Part shown: in pieces, positions 7,207 through 13,858 of the stretch
Layout: every line of letters starts with the position of its first letter
How positions within the stretch are numbered: the stretch's first letter is position 1
Notes under the pieces: model-generated
The model's database searches: none
Seen by the model: only the letters and a program-made list of their open reading frames with translations
Told to the model about the DNA's origin: nothing
Assembly (NCBI GenBank): GCA_017354095.1
Contig: JAFMRP010000031.1
Location: 1-14,425, forward strand
Direction: 5' to 3'
Length of the DNA: 14,425 bases
Source: Ktedonobacteraceae bacterium
Lineage (GTDB): Bacteria; Chloroflexota; Ktedonobacteria; Ktedonobacterales; Ktedonobacteraceae
Program-made: the position numbers and the translations under genes

Positions 7207-7258
7207 ATATCGAAATGAAACGAAATTAAAAATACTACGTTGTATTCGCTCTACGTAA
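7200..7258 (+). repeat. Three CTACGT repeats in the rhamnosidase leader
   Basis: CTACGTAA (7200-7207), CTACGTTG (7235-7242) and CTACGTAA (7251-7258) occur within 59 bp between the promoter box and the ribosome binding site. The first overlaps the putative -10. They may be binding sites for a second factor or chance in a short leader. No comparable set is seen upstream of rhaEW or rhaR. Confidence 0.35.
7210..7226 (+). promoter_or_regulatory. Putative RhaR operator upstream of the rhamnosidase
   Basis: TCGAAAT (7210-7216) and ACGAAAT (7220-7226) lie in tandem with a 10-bp period, starting exactly 6 bp after the TATGCTAC box. The rhaR operator has the same 6-bp offset and the same orientation. 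The position at or just downstream of the expected transcription start fits a repressor site. Confidence 0.62.
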
Positions 7259-7279
7259 AGAGATGGAAGGAACACAGAC

Positions 7280-9976
7280 GTGATGATCGGAACAATTACC
7301 CCCACCCGGTTACACTGCGAGTACCTGGTCAACCCACTGGGCATCGATAGTATACACCCTCGGCTCTCCTGGATGCTACAAGCCACACAGCGAGCACAGA
7401 GCCAGCTGGCCTACCAGATCCTCGTGGCCAGCAGCGAGGCTGCGCTGGCAGTTGATCGTGGCGACCTGTGGGATAGTGGCAAAGTTGATTCTGCGCAGTC
7501 TGTCCACATCGTCTATGCTGGTGCGGCGCTAACGTCTGGTCAGCGCTGCTGGTGGAAGGTACGTGTCTGGGATCAGCATGGAGTTCCTTCTGCGTATAGC
7601 GAGCCAGCCTACTGGGAAATGGGGCTGCTCCAATCCCAAGACTGGCGAGCGCAATGGATCGGGTTAGAACTACGCGAACAGGAGACGCATGCCGTAGAAG
7701 ACGACATAGCTGGACTGGTCGCCAGTCCCTATCTGCGTAAAGCGCTCACGCTGTCCGGCACACTGCGTAAGGCGCGGCTGTATATCACCGCAAAGGGACT
7801 CTATGAAGCGTATATCAACGGCCAGCGTATAGGCGAAGCCCAGTTGGCTCCCGGCTGGACCGACTTTGAGAAGCGTATTCAGTACCAGACCTATGATGTC
7901 ACCTCACTGCTGCAGCCGGGAGAGAATGCACTGGGCGCAATCCTGGGCACAGGCTGGTACTGTGGCTACGTGGGAATGCCGGCTCTACCAGCTGGTAGCA
8001 AGGGATACGCTCGCTACGGCGAAGCGCCGCGCTTGTTGTTCCAGCTGCAGCTTGAGTACACCGATGGGAGCAGCGAGACGGTTACCAGCGACGGTTCATG
8101 GCAGGGCGCAACCGGGCCAATTGTCTATGCGGACTTGCTGCAAGGTGAAGCTTACGATGCGCGCCGTGAGCTGGGTGGATGGAATAGAGCCGGCTACGCG
8201 GGCGAGCGCTGGCAACCGGTCGTAGTAGAAGAGCGAGACATGGTGCAGCTGGTGGCCGAGCAAGCGGAGCCGGTCAAGGTTACGGAAGAGATCAAACCGC
8301 AGGCGCTGCGCGAAGTATCGCCAGGAGTCTACGTCGTTGATATGGGACAGAACATGGTTGGCTGGGTACGCCTCCGGGTACAAGGGGCAGCTGGTACGCG
8401 GGTGCAGTTGCGCTTCGCCGAGATGCTCAATCCAGATGGCACGATTTACACGACCAACCTGCGCAGAGCTCGCCAGACCGATACCTACATCCTCAAAGGC
8501 GATGGAGAAGAGATCTTCGAGCCGCGCTTCACCTTTCATGGCTTTCGTTATGTCGAGGTAGAGGGCTATCCTGGCCAATTGTCCCTGGAGGCCATTACCG
8601 GCTGCGTAGTTCACTCCGCGACGCCGTCCACCGGTTCGTTTGAGTGTTCCAGCCCCATGGTCAACCAGCTACAGCGTAACATCGTATGGGGGCAGCGCGG
8701 CAACTTCCTGAGCGTACCGACCGATTGTCCGCAACGCGACGAACGCCTGGGCTGGATGGGAGACGCGCAGATCTTCGTGCGCACCGCCAGCTACAATATG
8801 CACGTTGCGCCATTCTTCAGCAAGTGGATGACCGACGTCGTCGATGGACAGTCCGCCGGGGGGGCTTTTCCCGATGTAGCTCCACGCGCATGCGTGCTCT
8901 CAGATGGCGCTCCGGCCTGGGGTGACGCGGGCGTGATCGTACCGTGGACAATATATAAAATGTATGGCGACACGCGCATCATCGAGCAGAACTATGACGC
9001 AATGGCGAGTTGGATCGAGTATATTCGCGCGGCCAACCCCGATCTGCTCTGGACCAACAAGCTCGGCAACAACTATGGTGACTGGCTCTCTATCGAGGCC
9101 GATACGCCCAAAGAGGTGCTGGGCACTGCTTATTTCGCCTACGACGCGCTGCTCATGTCGCAGATAGCCTCAGCCCTCGGGCGGCACGAAGATGCGCAGA
9201 AGTACACACAACTGTTCCAGGGCATCAGGGCTGCCTTCTGTGCCGCCTATGTGAGCAAGGATGGCCGTGTACAGGGCGAAACGCAGACCTGCTATGTGCT
9301 GGCGCTGCATATGCAGCTGCTACCCGAGGCACTGCGTCCGCTGGCAGCCCGGCACCTGATAGCAGATATCGAGAAAAAAGGTTGGCACCTCTCTACAGGC
9401 TTTGTGGGCGTGGGTTATCTCTGCCCGGTACTTACCGAGCATGGCTACACCGATGTGGCCTATCGCCTGCTGCATAACGACACGTTTCCATCATGGGGCT
9501 ACTCGATCAAGCATGGCGCGACCACCATCTGGGAGCGCTGGGATGGCTGGACCGACGTCGATGGCTTCCAGAATCCCCGCATGAACTCATTCAACCACTA
9601 TTCGCTTGGTTCAGTTGGGCAGTGGCTCTATCAATACGTGGCGGGGATCGATGTGGAGGAGCATGGAGCTGGCTTCCAGCGCTTCGTCGTCAGACCATAC
9701 CCACACCAGAGCTTGAACTATGTCCGGGCGGAATACCACGCTCTGACGGGAACGATCAGCAGCGAGTGGCGACACGAGGCGGGAGCGCTGGTCTTGCGCA
9801 TCATCGTGCCTGCAAACACAATGGCCACCGTCTACATGCCGGCCAGCGCCAGAGATCGCGTTACGGAGAGCAGCGGGCCAGCGCATGAGGCTGAAGGGGT
9901 TACCTACCTGCGCGAAGAGTCTGGGCGTGTCGTGTATAAGGTAATGTCGGGTTCATACGAATTCCACAGTGTGTAA
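7280..9976 (+). CDS. Alpha-L-rhamnosidase, glycoside hydrolase family 78
   Basis: An 898-aa enzyme that hydrolyses terminal alpha-L-rhamnose from glycosides with inversion. It has the GH78 layout: N-terminal beta domains (about 1-450, ending in RFTFHGFRYVEVEGYPG), an (alpha/alpha)6 barrel (about 460-800) and a C-terminal beta domain. The block DCPQRDERLGWMGD (482-495) holds the probable general acid Glu488. TTIWERWDGW holds the probable general base Glu752. There is no signal peptide or membrane segment, so it acts in the cytoplasm on imported rhamnosides or oligosaccharides. The GTG at 7280 is favoured because AAGGA ends 8 nt upstream; the ATG at 7283 would remove only one residue. It is divergent from rhaEW and convergent with rhaB. 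Its product, L-rhamnose, is the substrate of the adjacent pathway. Confidence 0.93.
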   Translation: MMIGTITPTRLHCEYLVNPLGIDSIHPRLSWMLQATQRAQSQLAYQILVASSEAALAVDRGDLWDSGKVDSAQSVHIVYAGAALTSGQRCWWKVRVWDQHGVPSAYSEPAYWEMGLLQSQDWRAQWIGLELREQETHAVEDDIAGLVASPYLRKALTLSGTLRKARLYITAKGLYEAYINGQRIGEAQLAPGWTDFEKRIQYQTYDVTSLLQPGENALGAILGTGWYCGYVGMPALPAGSKGYARYGEAPRLLFQLQLEYTDGSSETVTSDGSWQGATGPIVYADLLQGEAYDARRELGGWNRAGYAGERWQPVVVEERDMVQLVAEQAEPVKVTEEIKPQALREVSPGVYVVDMGQNMVGWVRLRVQGAAGTRVQLRFAEMLNPDGTIYTTNLRRARQTDTYILKGDGEEIFEPRFTFHGFRYVEVEGYPGQLSLEAITGCVVHSATPSTGSFECSSPMVNQLQRNIVWGQRGNFLSVPTDCPQRDERLGWMGDAQIFVRTASYNMHVAPFFSKWMTDVVDGQSAGGAFPDVAPRACVLSDGAPAWGDAGVIVPWTIYKMYGDTRIIEQNYDAMASWIEYIRAANPDLLWTNKLGNNYGDWLSIEADTPKEVLGTAYFAYDALLMSQIASALGRHEDAQKYTQLFQGIRAAFCAAYVSKDGRVQGETQTCYVLALHMQLLPEALRPLAARHLIADIEKKGWHLSTGFVGVGYLCPVLTEHGYTDVAYRLLHNDTFPSWGYSIKHGATTIWERWDGWTDVDGFQNPRMNSFNHYSLGSVGQWLYQYVAGIDVEEHGAGFQRFVVRPYPHQSLNYVRAEYHALTGTISSEWRHEAGALVLRIIVPANTMATVYMPASARDRVTESSGPAHEAEGVTYLREESGRVVYKVMSGSYEFHSV

Positions 9977-10025
9977 GAGTGCACTTCCACTGTTCTGACT
10001 GTTTTTCGCGGCAAATCGAAAGAAA

Positions 10026-10057
10026 GAGCGATGAGAGATCTTGCGCTCTCATCGCTC
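10026..10057 (-). terminator. Rho-independent terminator of rhaR-rhaI-rhaB overlapping the rhaB stop codon
   Basis: GAGCGATGAGAG (10026-10037) pairs perfectly with CTCTCATCGCTC (10046-10057) over an 8-nt loop. On the minus strand the stem is followed by TTTCTTTCG, a U-rich tail, so it can end transcription of the rhaB operon. The rhaB TGA (10051-10049) is inside the upstream arm of the stem. On the plus strand the following bases (GATAATGG) are not U-rich, so it would serve the convergent rhamnosidase less well. Confidence 0.7.
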
Positions 10058-11521
10058 GATAATGGTCAGGAATCGTTGATAGGCCTCTTCCCAGCGCTCG
10101 GCCTCGACCGGCTCATACTCTTTGATCTCAAAGGAAGTGCGCACAATCTGCCGTGCCTGTTGAAGATCTTGAATATAACCAAGAACCATCAACTGCACCA
10201 GCACATTGCCTATCGCCGTCGCCTCCTGCGGTCCGGCCCATACCGGGCGAGCAAGCGCGTTCGCCGTCCACTGGCAGAGCGATCCGTGCGCGGCACCACC
10301 TCCAACCACGTGCAGCCCGCTGAAGCGCTGTCCCGCCAGCTGCTCTATACGCTTCAGCACAAAACGATGCTTCATGGCCAGGCTCTCAATGATGCAGCGC
10401 AGAATTGCACCCATGGTGTCCGGTACGCGCTGGCCACGCTGGCGGCAGTATTGCTGGATCAGCTCAGGCATCGAGCCAGGGCTGGCAAAAAGTGGATCAT
10501 CGGGATCGATAAAGGTCAGAAATGGCTCTGCCAGTGTTATTAGCTGTGCTTCGTCCTCATAAGAGATCTGCTGACCCACACCGCGCCAGATACGGCGGCA
10601 TTCTTGCAGCAGCCACAGACCGGTAATGTTTTTGAGCAAGCGTGTCGTACTGCCAATCCCGCCCTCATTGGTCACATTCCAGGCCAGAGCCTGTTCGCTC
10701 AGTACCGGCTCTGCGACCTCTGTGCCAAGTAGCGACCAGGTGCCACAGCTCAGATACGCGAAGCTGGCGCTGTCGCTCGGCACAGCCACAACCGCCGAGG
10801 CGGTATCGTGCTCAGCGACAGCTGTTAGGGGAACGTCTGGCAGCCCTACTTCCTCACCAATAGCAGGCAGGAGCTTGCCGGCAAACGTAGCGGGCGCGAC
10901 AGGTTCCAGAAATACATGGACAGGCAGGTCTAGCCGCTCGATGATCTCTCGATCCCAGTTGCGCGTGTGCGGGCTACATAGCTGTGTCGTCGAGGCGATG
11001 GTCCACTCACTGATCCGCTCACCAGTGAGAAAATAGCGCAGCAATTCAGGGATCAGTAGCAAGTGCGCAGCTTTCTCCAGCAGTGGCGAGCGCCTTTTTT
11101 TCAGACTGTAGAGCTGGTACAGCGTATTGATCGGCATGAACTGGATGCCGGTGCGCGCGAAGAGTTCCGCACGCGGGAGCAGTTGTTCAACCTCCTCCAT
11201 CATACCCTGCGTCTGAGGATCGCGATAGTGATAGGGATGACCAAGCAGCTCGCCCTGCTCATCAAGCAGCCCGAAATCGACCCCCCATGCATCGATGCCA
11301 ATGCTTCGCAGATCGCTATAGCCCTGAGTGCGAGCCGCTACAAGTCCCTGCTTCACTTCAGTAAACAGGCGTAAAATATCCCAGTAGAGATGCGATCCCA
11401 CACGCACAAAGTCATTGGGAAAGCGGTGCGTCTCCCGAATGGCGATACTCTTTCCATCAAATGTTCCGGCAACAGCACGGCCACTGCTTGCTCCCAGATC
11501 GAAAGCAAGCACGTTTACCAA
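10049..11521 (-). CDS. rhaB: L-rhamnulokinase
   Basis: A 490-aa FGGY-family sugar kinase that phosphorylates L-rhamnulose at O1 with ATP. It has the N-terminal phosphate-binding FDLGASSGR (residues 7-15), the FGGY N-domain segment GIDAWGVDFGLLD (75-87), the probable catalytic base Asp239 in AEHDTASAV, CGTWSL (259-264) and the C-terminal nucleotide-binding VVGGGAAH (405-412) with EATAIGN. Length and motifs are those of rhamnulokinases rather than xylulo- or glycerol kinases. The start is a TTG at 11521 overlapping the last codons of rhaI by 7 bp. AAAGGGCGG lies about 9 nt upstream, so translation is probably coupled. GTG at 11512 is a less likely start because it would trim the family's N-terminus. 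Its stop codon is inside the terminator stem. Confidence 0.93.
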   Translation of the reverse strand: MVNVLAFDLGASSGRAVAGTFDGKSIAIRETHRFPNDFVRVGSHLYWDILRLFTEVKQGLVAARTQGYSDLRSIGIDAWGVDFGLLDEQGELLGHPYHYRDPQTQGMMEEVEQLLPRAELFARTGIQFMPINTLYQLYSLKKRRSPLLEKAAHLLLIPELLRYFLTGERISEWTIASTTQLCSPHTRNWDREIIERLDLPVHVFLEPVAPATFAGKLLPAIGEEVGLPDVPLTAVAEHDTASAVVAVPSDSASFAYLSCGTWSLLGTEVAEPVLSEQALAWNVTNEGGIGSTTRLLKNITGLWLLQECRRIWRGVGQQISYEDEAQLITLAEPFLTFIDPDDPLFASPGSMPELIQQYCRQRGQRVPDTMGAILRCIIESLAMKHRFVLKRIEQLAGQRFSGLHVVGGGAAHGSLCQWTANALARPVWAGPQEATAIGNVLVQLMVLGYIQDLQQARQIVRTSFEIKEYEPVEAERWEEAYQRFLTIIER

Positions 11522-12735
11522 CTGGCACCGCCCTTTCCGCGCGCGCGAATAGACTCGGCATAGCCACTAGAAAGGTAGTCGCGCATCGGATCGACGGGTA
11601 CGCCCACCTCCTCGCGCACCACTCGCAGAAGAGGCGTAACATCACACTCAAAGGCTTCACGTACCGCCTGCTCCGCCGCGAGCACATCCTGCTTCTCCTG
11701 AGCCTGCCCGACCTGGTCGAGACTAATCAGCAAGGCCTTCGCGTACTGTGTTTGCACATTGAGCACTGAACGGATCATAGCAGGAATCTTTGGCTCGATG
11801 CAGTGGCTCTGGTCGATCATATAATTGATCCGCTCCGCCGTCGCCCGCACCCCTGCATCTTCGTCCACAGATGCATCGATGATCTGATAAAAAATCAGAA
11901 AGAGCTCGTACGGGTTAATAGCGCCCACAATCAAATCGTCGTCGGCATACTTACGGCTATTGAAATGGAAGCCTCCCAGATTCTTCTCATCCAGCAAGTA
12001 GGCCACGATCTGCTCCACATTGGTACCCTGGGCATGATGGCCTGTATCAACCAGTACCTGGGCCTGTGGACCAAGCTTTTGCGCGACATTGAACGCCATG
12101 CCCCAGTCACCCAGGTCGGTGTGATAAAAAGCTGGCTCAAAAAATTTGTACTCGATCAGCAGAAGCATGTGAGGATCGAGCGCCTGGTATACCGTCTCCA
12201 GAGACTCCTGCAACCAGCGCTTACGCTGGCGAATGCTCTGCTGACCAGGATAGTTGGAGCCGTCCGCCAGCCACAGACTGATAGTTGATGAACCAACCTT
12301 CCTGGCAACATCAATACACTCTAAAATATGCTGACAAGCCTTATGGCGAATAGCCGGCTGAGAATTGCAGAGGCTACCGAAAATATAGTCGTCATCCTGG
12401 AAGAGATTGGGATTGATAGCTCCCAGGGTCAGTCCGAGCGCTTCCGCATGGCTGCGCAACTGCTCGTAGTCATCGGTATGGTCCCAGGGGATATGCAGCG
12501 CCACAGAGGGGCACATGCCGGTAAGACGCTGCACCTGGGCAGCATCGTCAAGCTTCTCCAAAGGAGTGCGGGGAACGCCGACCTGCTGGAAAACTTTGAA
12601 GCGTGTACCTGAGTCACCATAGCCCCAGGAAGGTGTCTCTACTTTCAGCTTTTTAATTCGCTCCTTCACATGATCAACATCGATACCGCGATCCGCCTGC
12701 TGGCGCACAAAAAGCTCATACGCTGCATCACTCAT
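11515..12735 (-). CDS. rhaI: L-rhamnose isomerase, Gram-positive/Streptomyces-type
   Basis: A 406-aa cytoplasmic TIM-barrel enzyme converting L-rhamnose to L-rhamnulose, of the RhaI type (Pseudomonas stutzeri/Streptomyces) rather than the E. coli RhaA type. Conserved segments are VETPSWGYGDSGTRF near the N-terminus, INPNLFQDDDY, LWLADGSNYPGQ, LLIEYKFFEPAFYHTD with candidate metal ligand Glu195, VLVDTGHHAQGTNVE with Asp230 and His233, and GGFHFNSRKYADDDL with His257 and Asp265/267. The start is the ATG at 12735, with GGAAG at 9-nt spacing. An in-frame TTG at 12765 would add ten residues but has no ribosome binding site. It follows rhaR after 125 bp and overlaps rhaB by 7 bp. It may use the rhaR promoter and a possible internal promoter in the gap. 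Confidence 0.93.
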   Translation of the reverse strand: MSDAAYELFVRQQADRGIDVDHVKERIKKLKVETPSWGYGDSGTRFKVFQQVGVPRTPLEKLDDAAQVQRLTGMCPSVALHIPWDHTDDYEQLRSHAEALGLTLGAINPNLFQDDDYIFGSLCNSQPAIRHKACQHILECIDVARKVGSSTISLWLADGSNYPGQQSIRQRKRWLQESLETVYQALDPHMLLLIEYKFFEPAFYHTDLGDWGMAFNVAQKLGPQAQVLVDTGHHAQGTNVEQIVAYLLDEKNLGGFHFNSRKYADDDLIVGAINPYELFLIFYQIIDASVDEDAGVRATAERINYMIDQSHCIEPKIPAMIRSVLNVQTQYAKALLISLDQVGQAQEKQDVLAAEQAVREAFECDVTPLLRVVREEVGVPVDPMRDYLSSGYAESIRARGKGGASW

Positions 12736-12796
12736 CAGCGAGCACTTCCTTTCTGTCTCGATCAACGTGCCAGGTTATTGCTATAGTTATGGCAAC

Positions 12797-12826
12797 CTTA
12801 TACTCCAGTATGTGAGCTTGATCCAA
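12797..12826 (-). promoter_or_regulatory. Possible internal promoter of rhaI-rhaB, with 12-bp palindrome
   Basis: On the minus strand TTGGAT (12826-12821) and TATAAG (12802-12797) are 18 bp apart. The -10 matches 5 of 6 consensus bases but the -35 only 3. An inverted repeat, ATACTCCAGTAT (12800-12811), overlaps the -10 and spacer and could be an operator. No AYGAAAT tandem site or TTGACA-N13-TATGYTAC box occurs in this 125-bp gap. If the promoter is real, it is not controlled in the same way as the other three. Confidence 0.3.
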
Positions 12827-12860
12827 AGGCATTTTTCTTACGTACTCATGACATCAGTTG

Positions 12861-13682
12861 TTAGACCTGTACGATCTCTATCCCCCTGCTCCTCGCCTGC
12901 TGTATCTGTTCTTCAGGAGTCTCTTTATCGGTAATAATCGTCTTGATCCGCTCTGACTGGCAGAAAGTGGCCAGGGCGACCTGTCCCCATTTGCTATAGT
13001 CAATGAGCGCAATCACCTCTCTGGCTATCTGAACCACGGTCCGTTTCAGCTCCACCTCTTCGTTGTTGACATCGGTCAATCCTTCTTGCAATGTAAAGCC
13101 GCGCGCCCCCATAAAGGCCTTACTGATATGGATCTGCTGCATCACCGCAGTTCCCCAGTTTCCCACCAGGGAGAACGATTCCGGCCGCAGCATACCACCA
13201 GGCATGAGGACCGAGACGCCGGGCACACCAATCAGTTCCATGCCGATCCGCAGCCCATTGGTCACAATCGTCAGTTCACGCCTGGTCTGCAAGAATGGCG
13301 CCATCGCCAGAGCTGTTGTACTGGCATCCAGGTAGATTGTTTCGCCATCCTGCACCAGTGCTGCTGCCGCGGCCCCAATCCGCTCCTTCTCAGAGTGATG
13401 CAGGCTCTCACGAACATCAAACTCCATCTCTGGCAGAGTAGGCACTTGTGCTGCCAGAATAGCTCCCCCATGCGTTCGCACAGCCATCTTCTGGCTCTCT
13501 AGCCAGGCTAGATCTTTGCGAATAGTTACCTCTGATACCAGGAAGAGCTGGCTTAGCGCAGGCACTGTTACGCGCTGTTGCTCTTCCAGCAAATGAAAGA
13601 TGCGCTGCCGGCGTTCATAAGTAAAGAGCGCGGGGCCACCAGGCCCTTCTGGCGCTGGTAAGCGTGAGGATTCTCGATACAT
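12861..13682 (-). CDS. rhaR: DeoR-family transcriptional regulator, probable rhamnose repressor
   Basis: A 273-aa protein. The N-terminal winged helix-turn-helix (about 22-75) has ERRQRIFHLLEEQQRVTV, the recognition helix region VSEVTIRKDLAWLE (49-62) and RTHGGA. The C-terminal DeoR effector domain (about 90-270) resembles ribose-5-phosphate isomerase and shows DASTT (119-123), VTNG, MPGG, MGARGF, and LIDYSKWG with Asp228 and Lys231. DeoR proteins usually sense phosphorylated sugars, so L-rhamnulose-1-phosphate is the likely inducer. That is inference. The ATG at 13682 has only a weak ribosome binding site (GAGAG/GAAG). The N-terminal 20 residues are an unusual Pro/Gly-rich extension before the HTH. 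It heads the rhaR-rhaI-rhaB operon. Three tandem AYGAAAT sites just downstream of its promoter point to autorepression. Confidence 0.88.
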   Translation of the reverse strand: MYRESSRLPAPEGPGGPALFTYERRQRIFHLLEEQQRVTVPALSQLFLVSEVTIRKDLAWLESQKMAVRTHGGAILAAQVPTLPEMEFDVRESLHHSEKERIGAAAAALVQDGETIYLDASTTALAMAPFLQTRRELTIVTNGLRIGMELIGVPGVSVLMPGGMLRPESFSLVGNWGTAVMQQIHISKAFMGARGFTLQEGLTDVNNEEVELKRTVVQIAREVIALIDYSKWGQVALATFCQSERIKTIITDKETPEEQIQQARSRGIEIVQV

Positions 13683-13699
13683 CTTCTAACTCTCACAAA

Positions 13700-13726
13700 A
13701 TTTCGTATCATTTCGTTCTATTTCAT
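13700..13726 (-). promoter_or_regulatory. Putative RhaR operator, three tandem AYGAAAT sites
   Basis: In the rhaR direction, ATGAAAT (13726-13720), ACGAAAT (13716-13710) and ACGAAAT (13706-13700) repeat with an exact 10-bp period. The array starts 6 bp after the TATGCTAC box and ends 17 bp before the rhaR ATG. Face-of-helix tandem direct repeats suit an oligomeric DeoR-family repressor. The same sites occur upstream of rhaEW and the rhamnosidase. Confidence 0.68.
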
Positions 13727-13729
13727 TTA

Positions 13730-13759
13730 CTTGTAGCATACCCCTCCCTTCTTTGTCAA
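13730..13759 (-). promoter_or_regulatory. rhaR promoter, TTGACA-N13-TATGCTAC
   Basis: On the minus strand TTGACA (13759-13754) is followed after 13 bp by TATGCTAC (13740-13733). This gives a perfect -35 and an extended -10, TG-C-TACAAG, with an 18-bp spacer. The first RhaR-like site begins 6 bp after the box. The box and offset match the rhamnosidase promoter exactly. Confidence 0.6.
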
Positions 13760-13783
13760 TAGGAGCCCGATAGCCTGAAGAAC

Positions 13784-13793
13784 TACCCGGGTA
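13784..13793. promoter_or_regulatory. Perfect 10-bp palindrome TACCCGGGTA
   Basis: This lies between the divergent rhaR and tgt promoters, about 24 bp upstream of the tgt -10 and close to where a -35 would lie. It could be an operator or activator site for tgt. A single 10-bp palindrome is weak evidence. Confidence 0.25.
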
Positions 13794-13817
13794 TCTCTGG
13801 GCCAGTCCATAGTGATG

Positions 13818-13823
13818 TATAAT
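13818..13823 (+). promoter_or_regulatory. -10 element of the tgt-family gene
   Basis: A perfect TATAAT lies 35 bp before the ATG at 13859. The corresponding -35 (CTCTGG at 13795-13800) is poor. This is the only convincing -10 on the plus strand between rhaR and this gene. Confidence 0.45.
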
Positions 13824-13858
13824 AGTCGAGCAAATTCTAGCACAGGCAGGTTCATTAT

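Noticed and set aside
12736..12765. TTG at 12765 as rhaI start
   Set aside because: It would add ten residues with no ribosome binding site upstream, whereas the ATG at 12735 has GGAAG at good spacing.
13700..13726. Tandem 10-bp repeats considered as a microsatellite or CRISPR remnant
   Set aside because: There are only three units of 10 bp with variable N3. The same pattern recurs at two other rhamnose promoters, so an operator explains it better.
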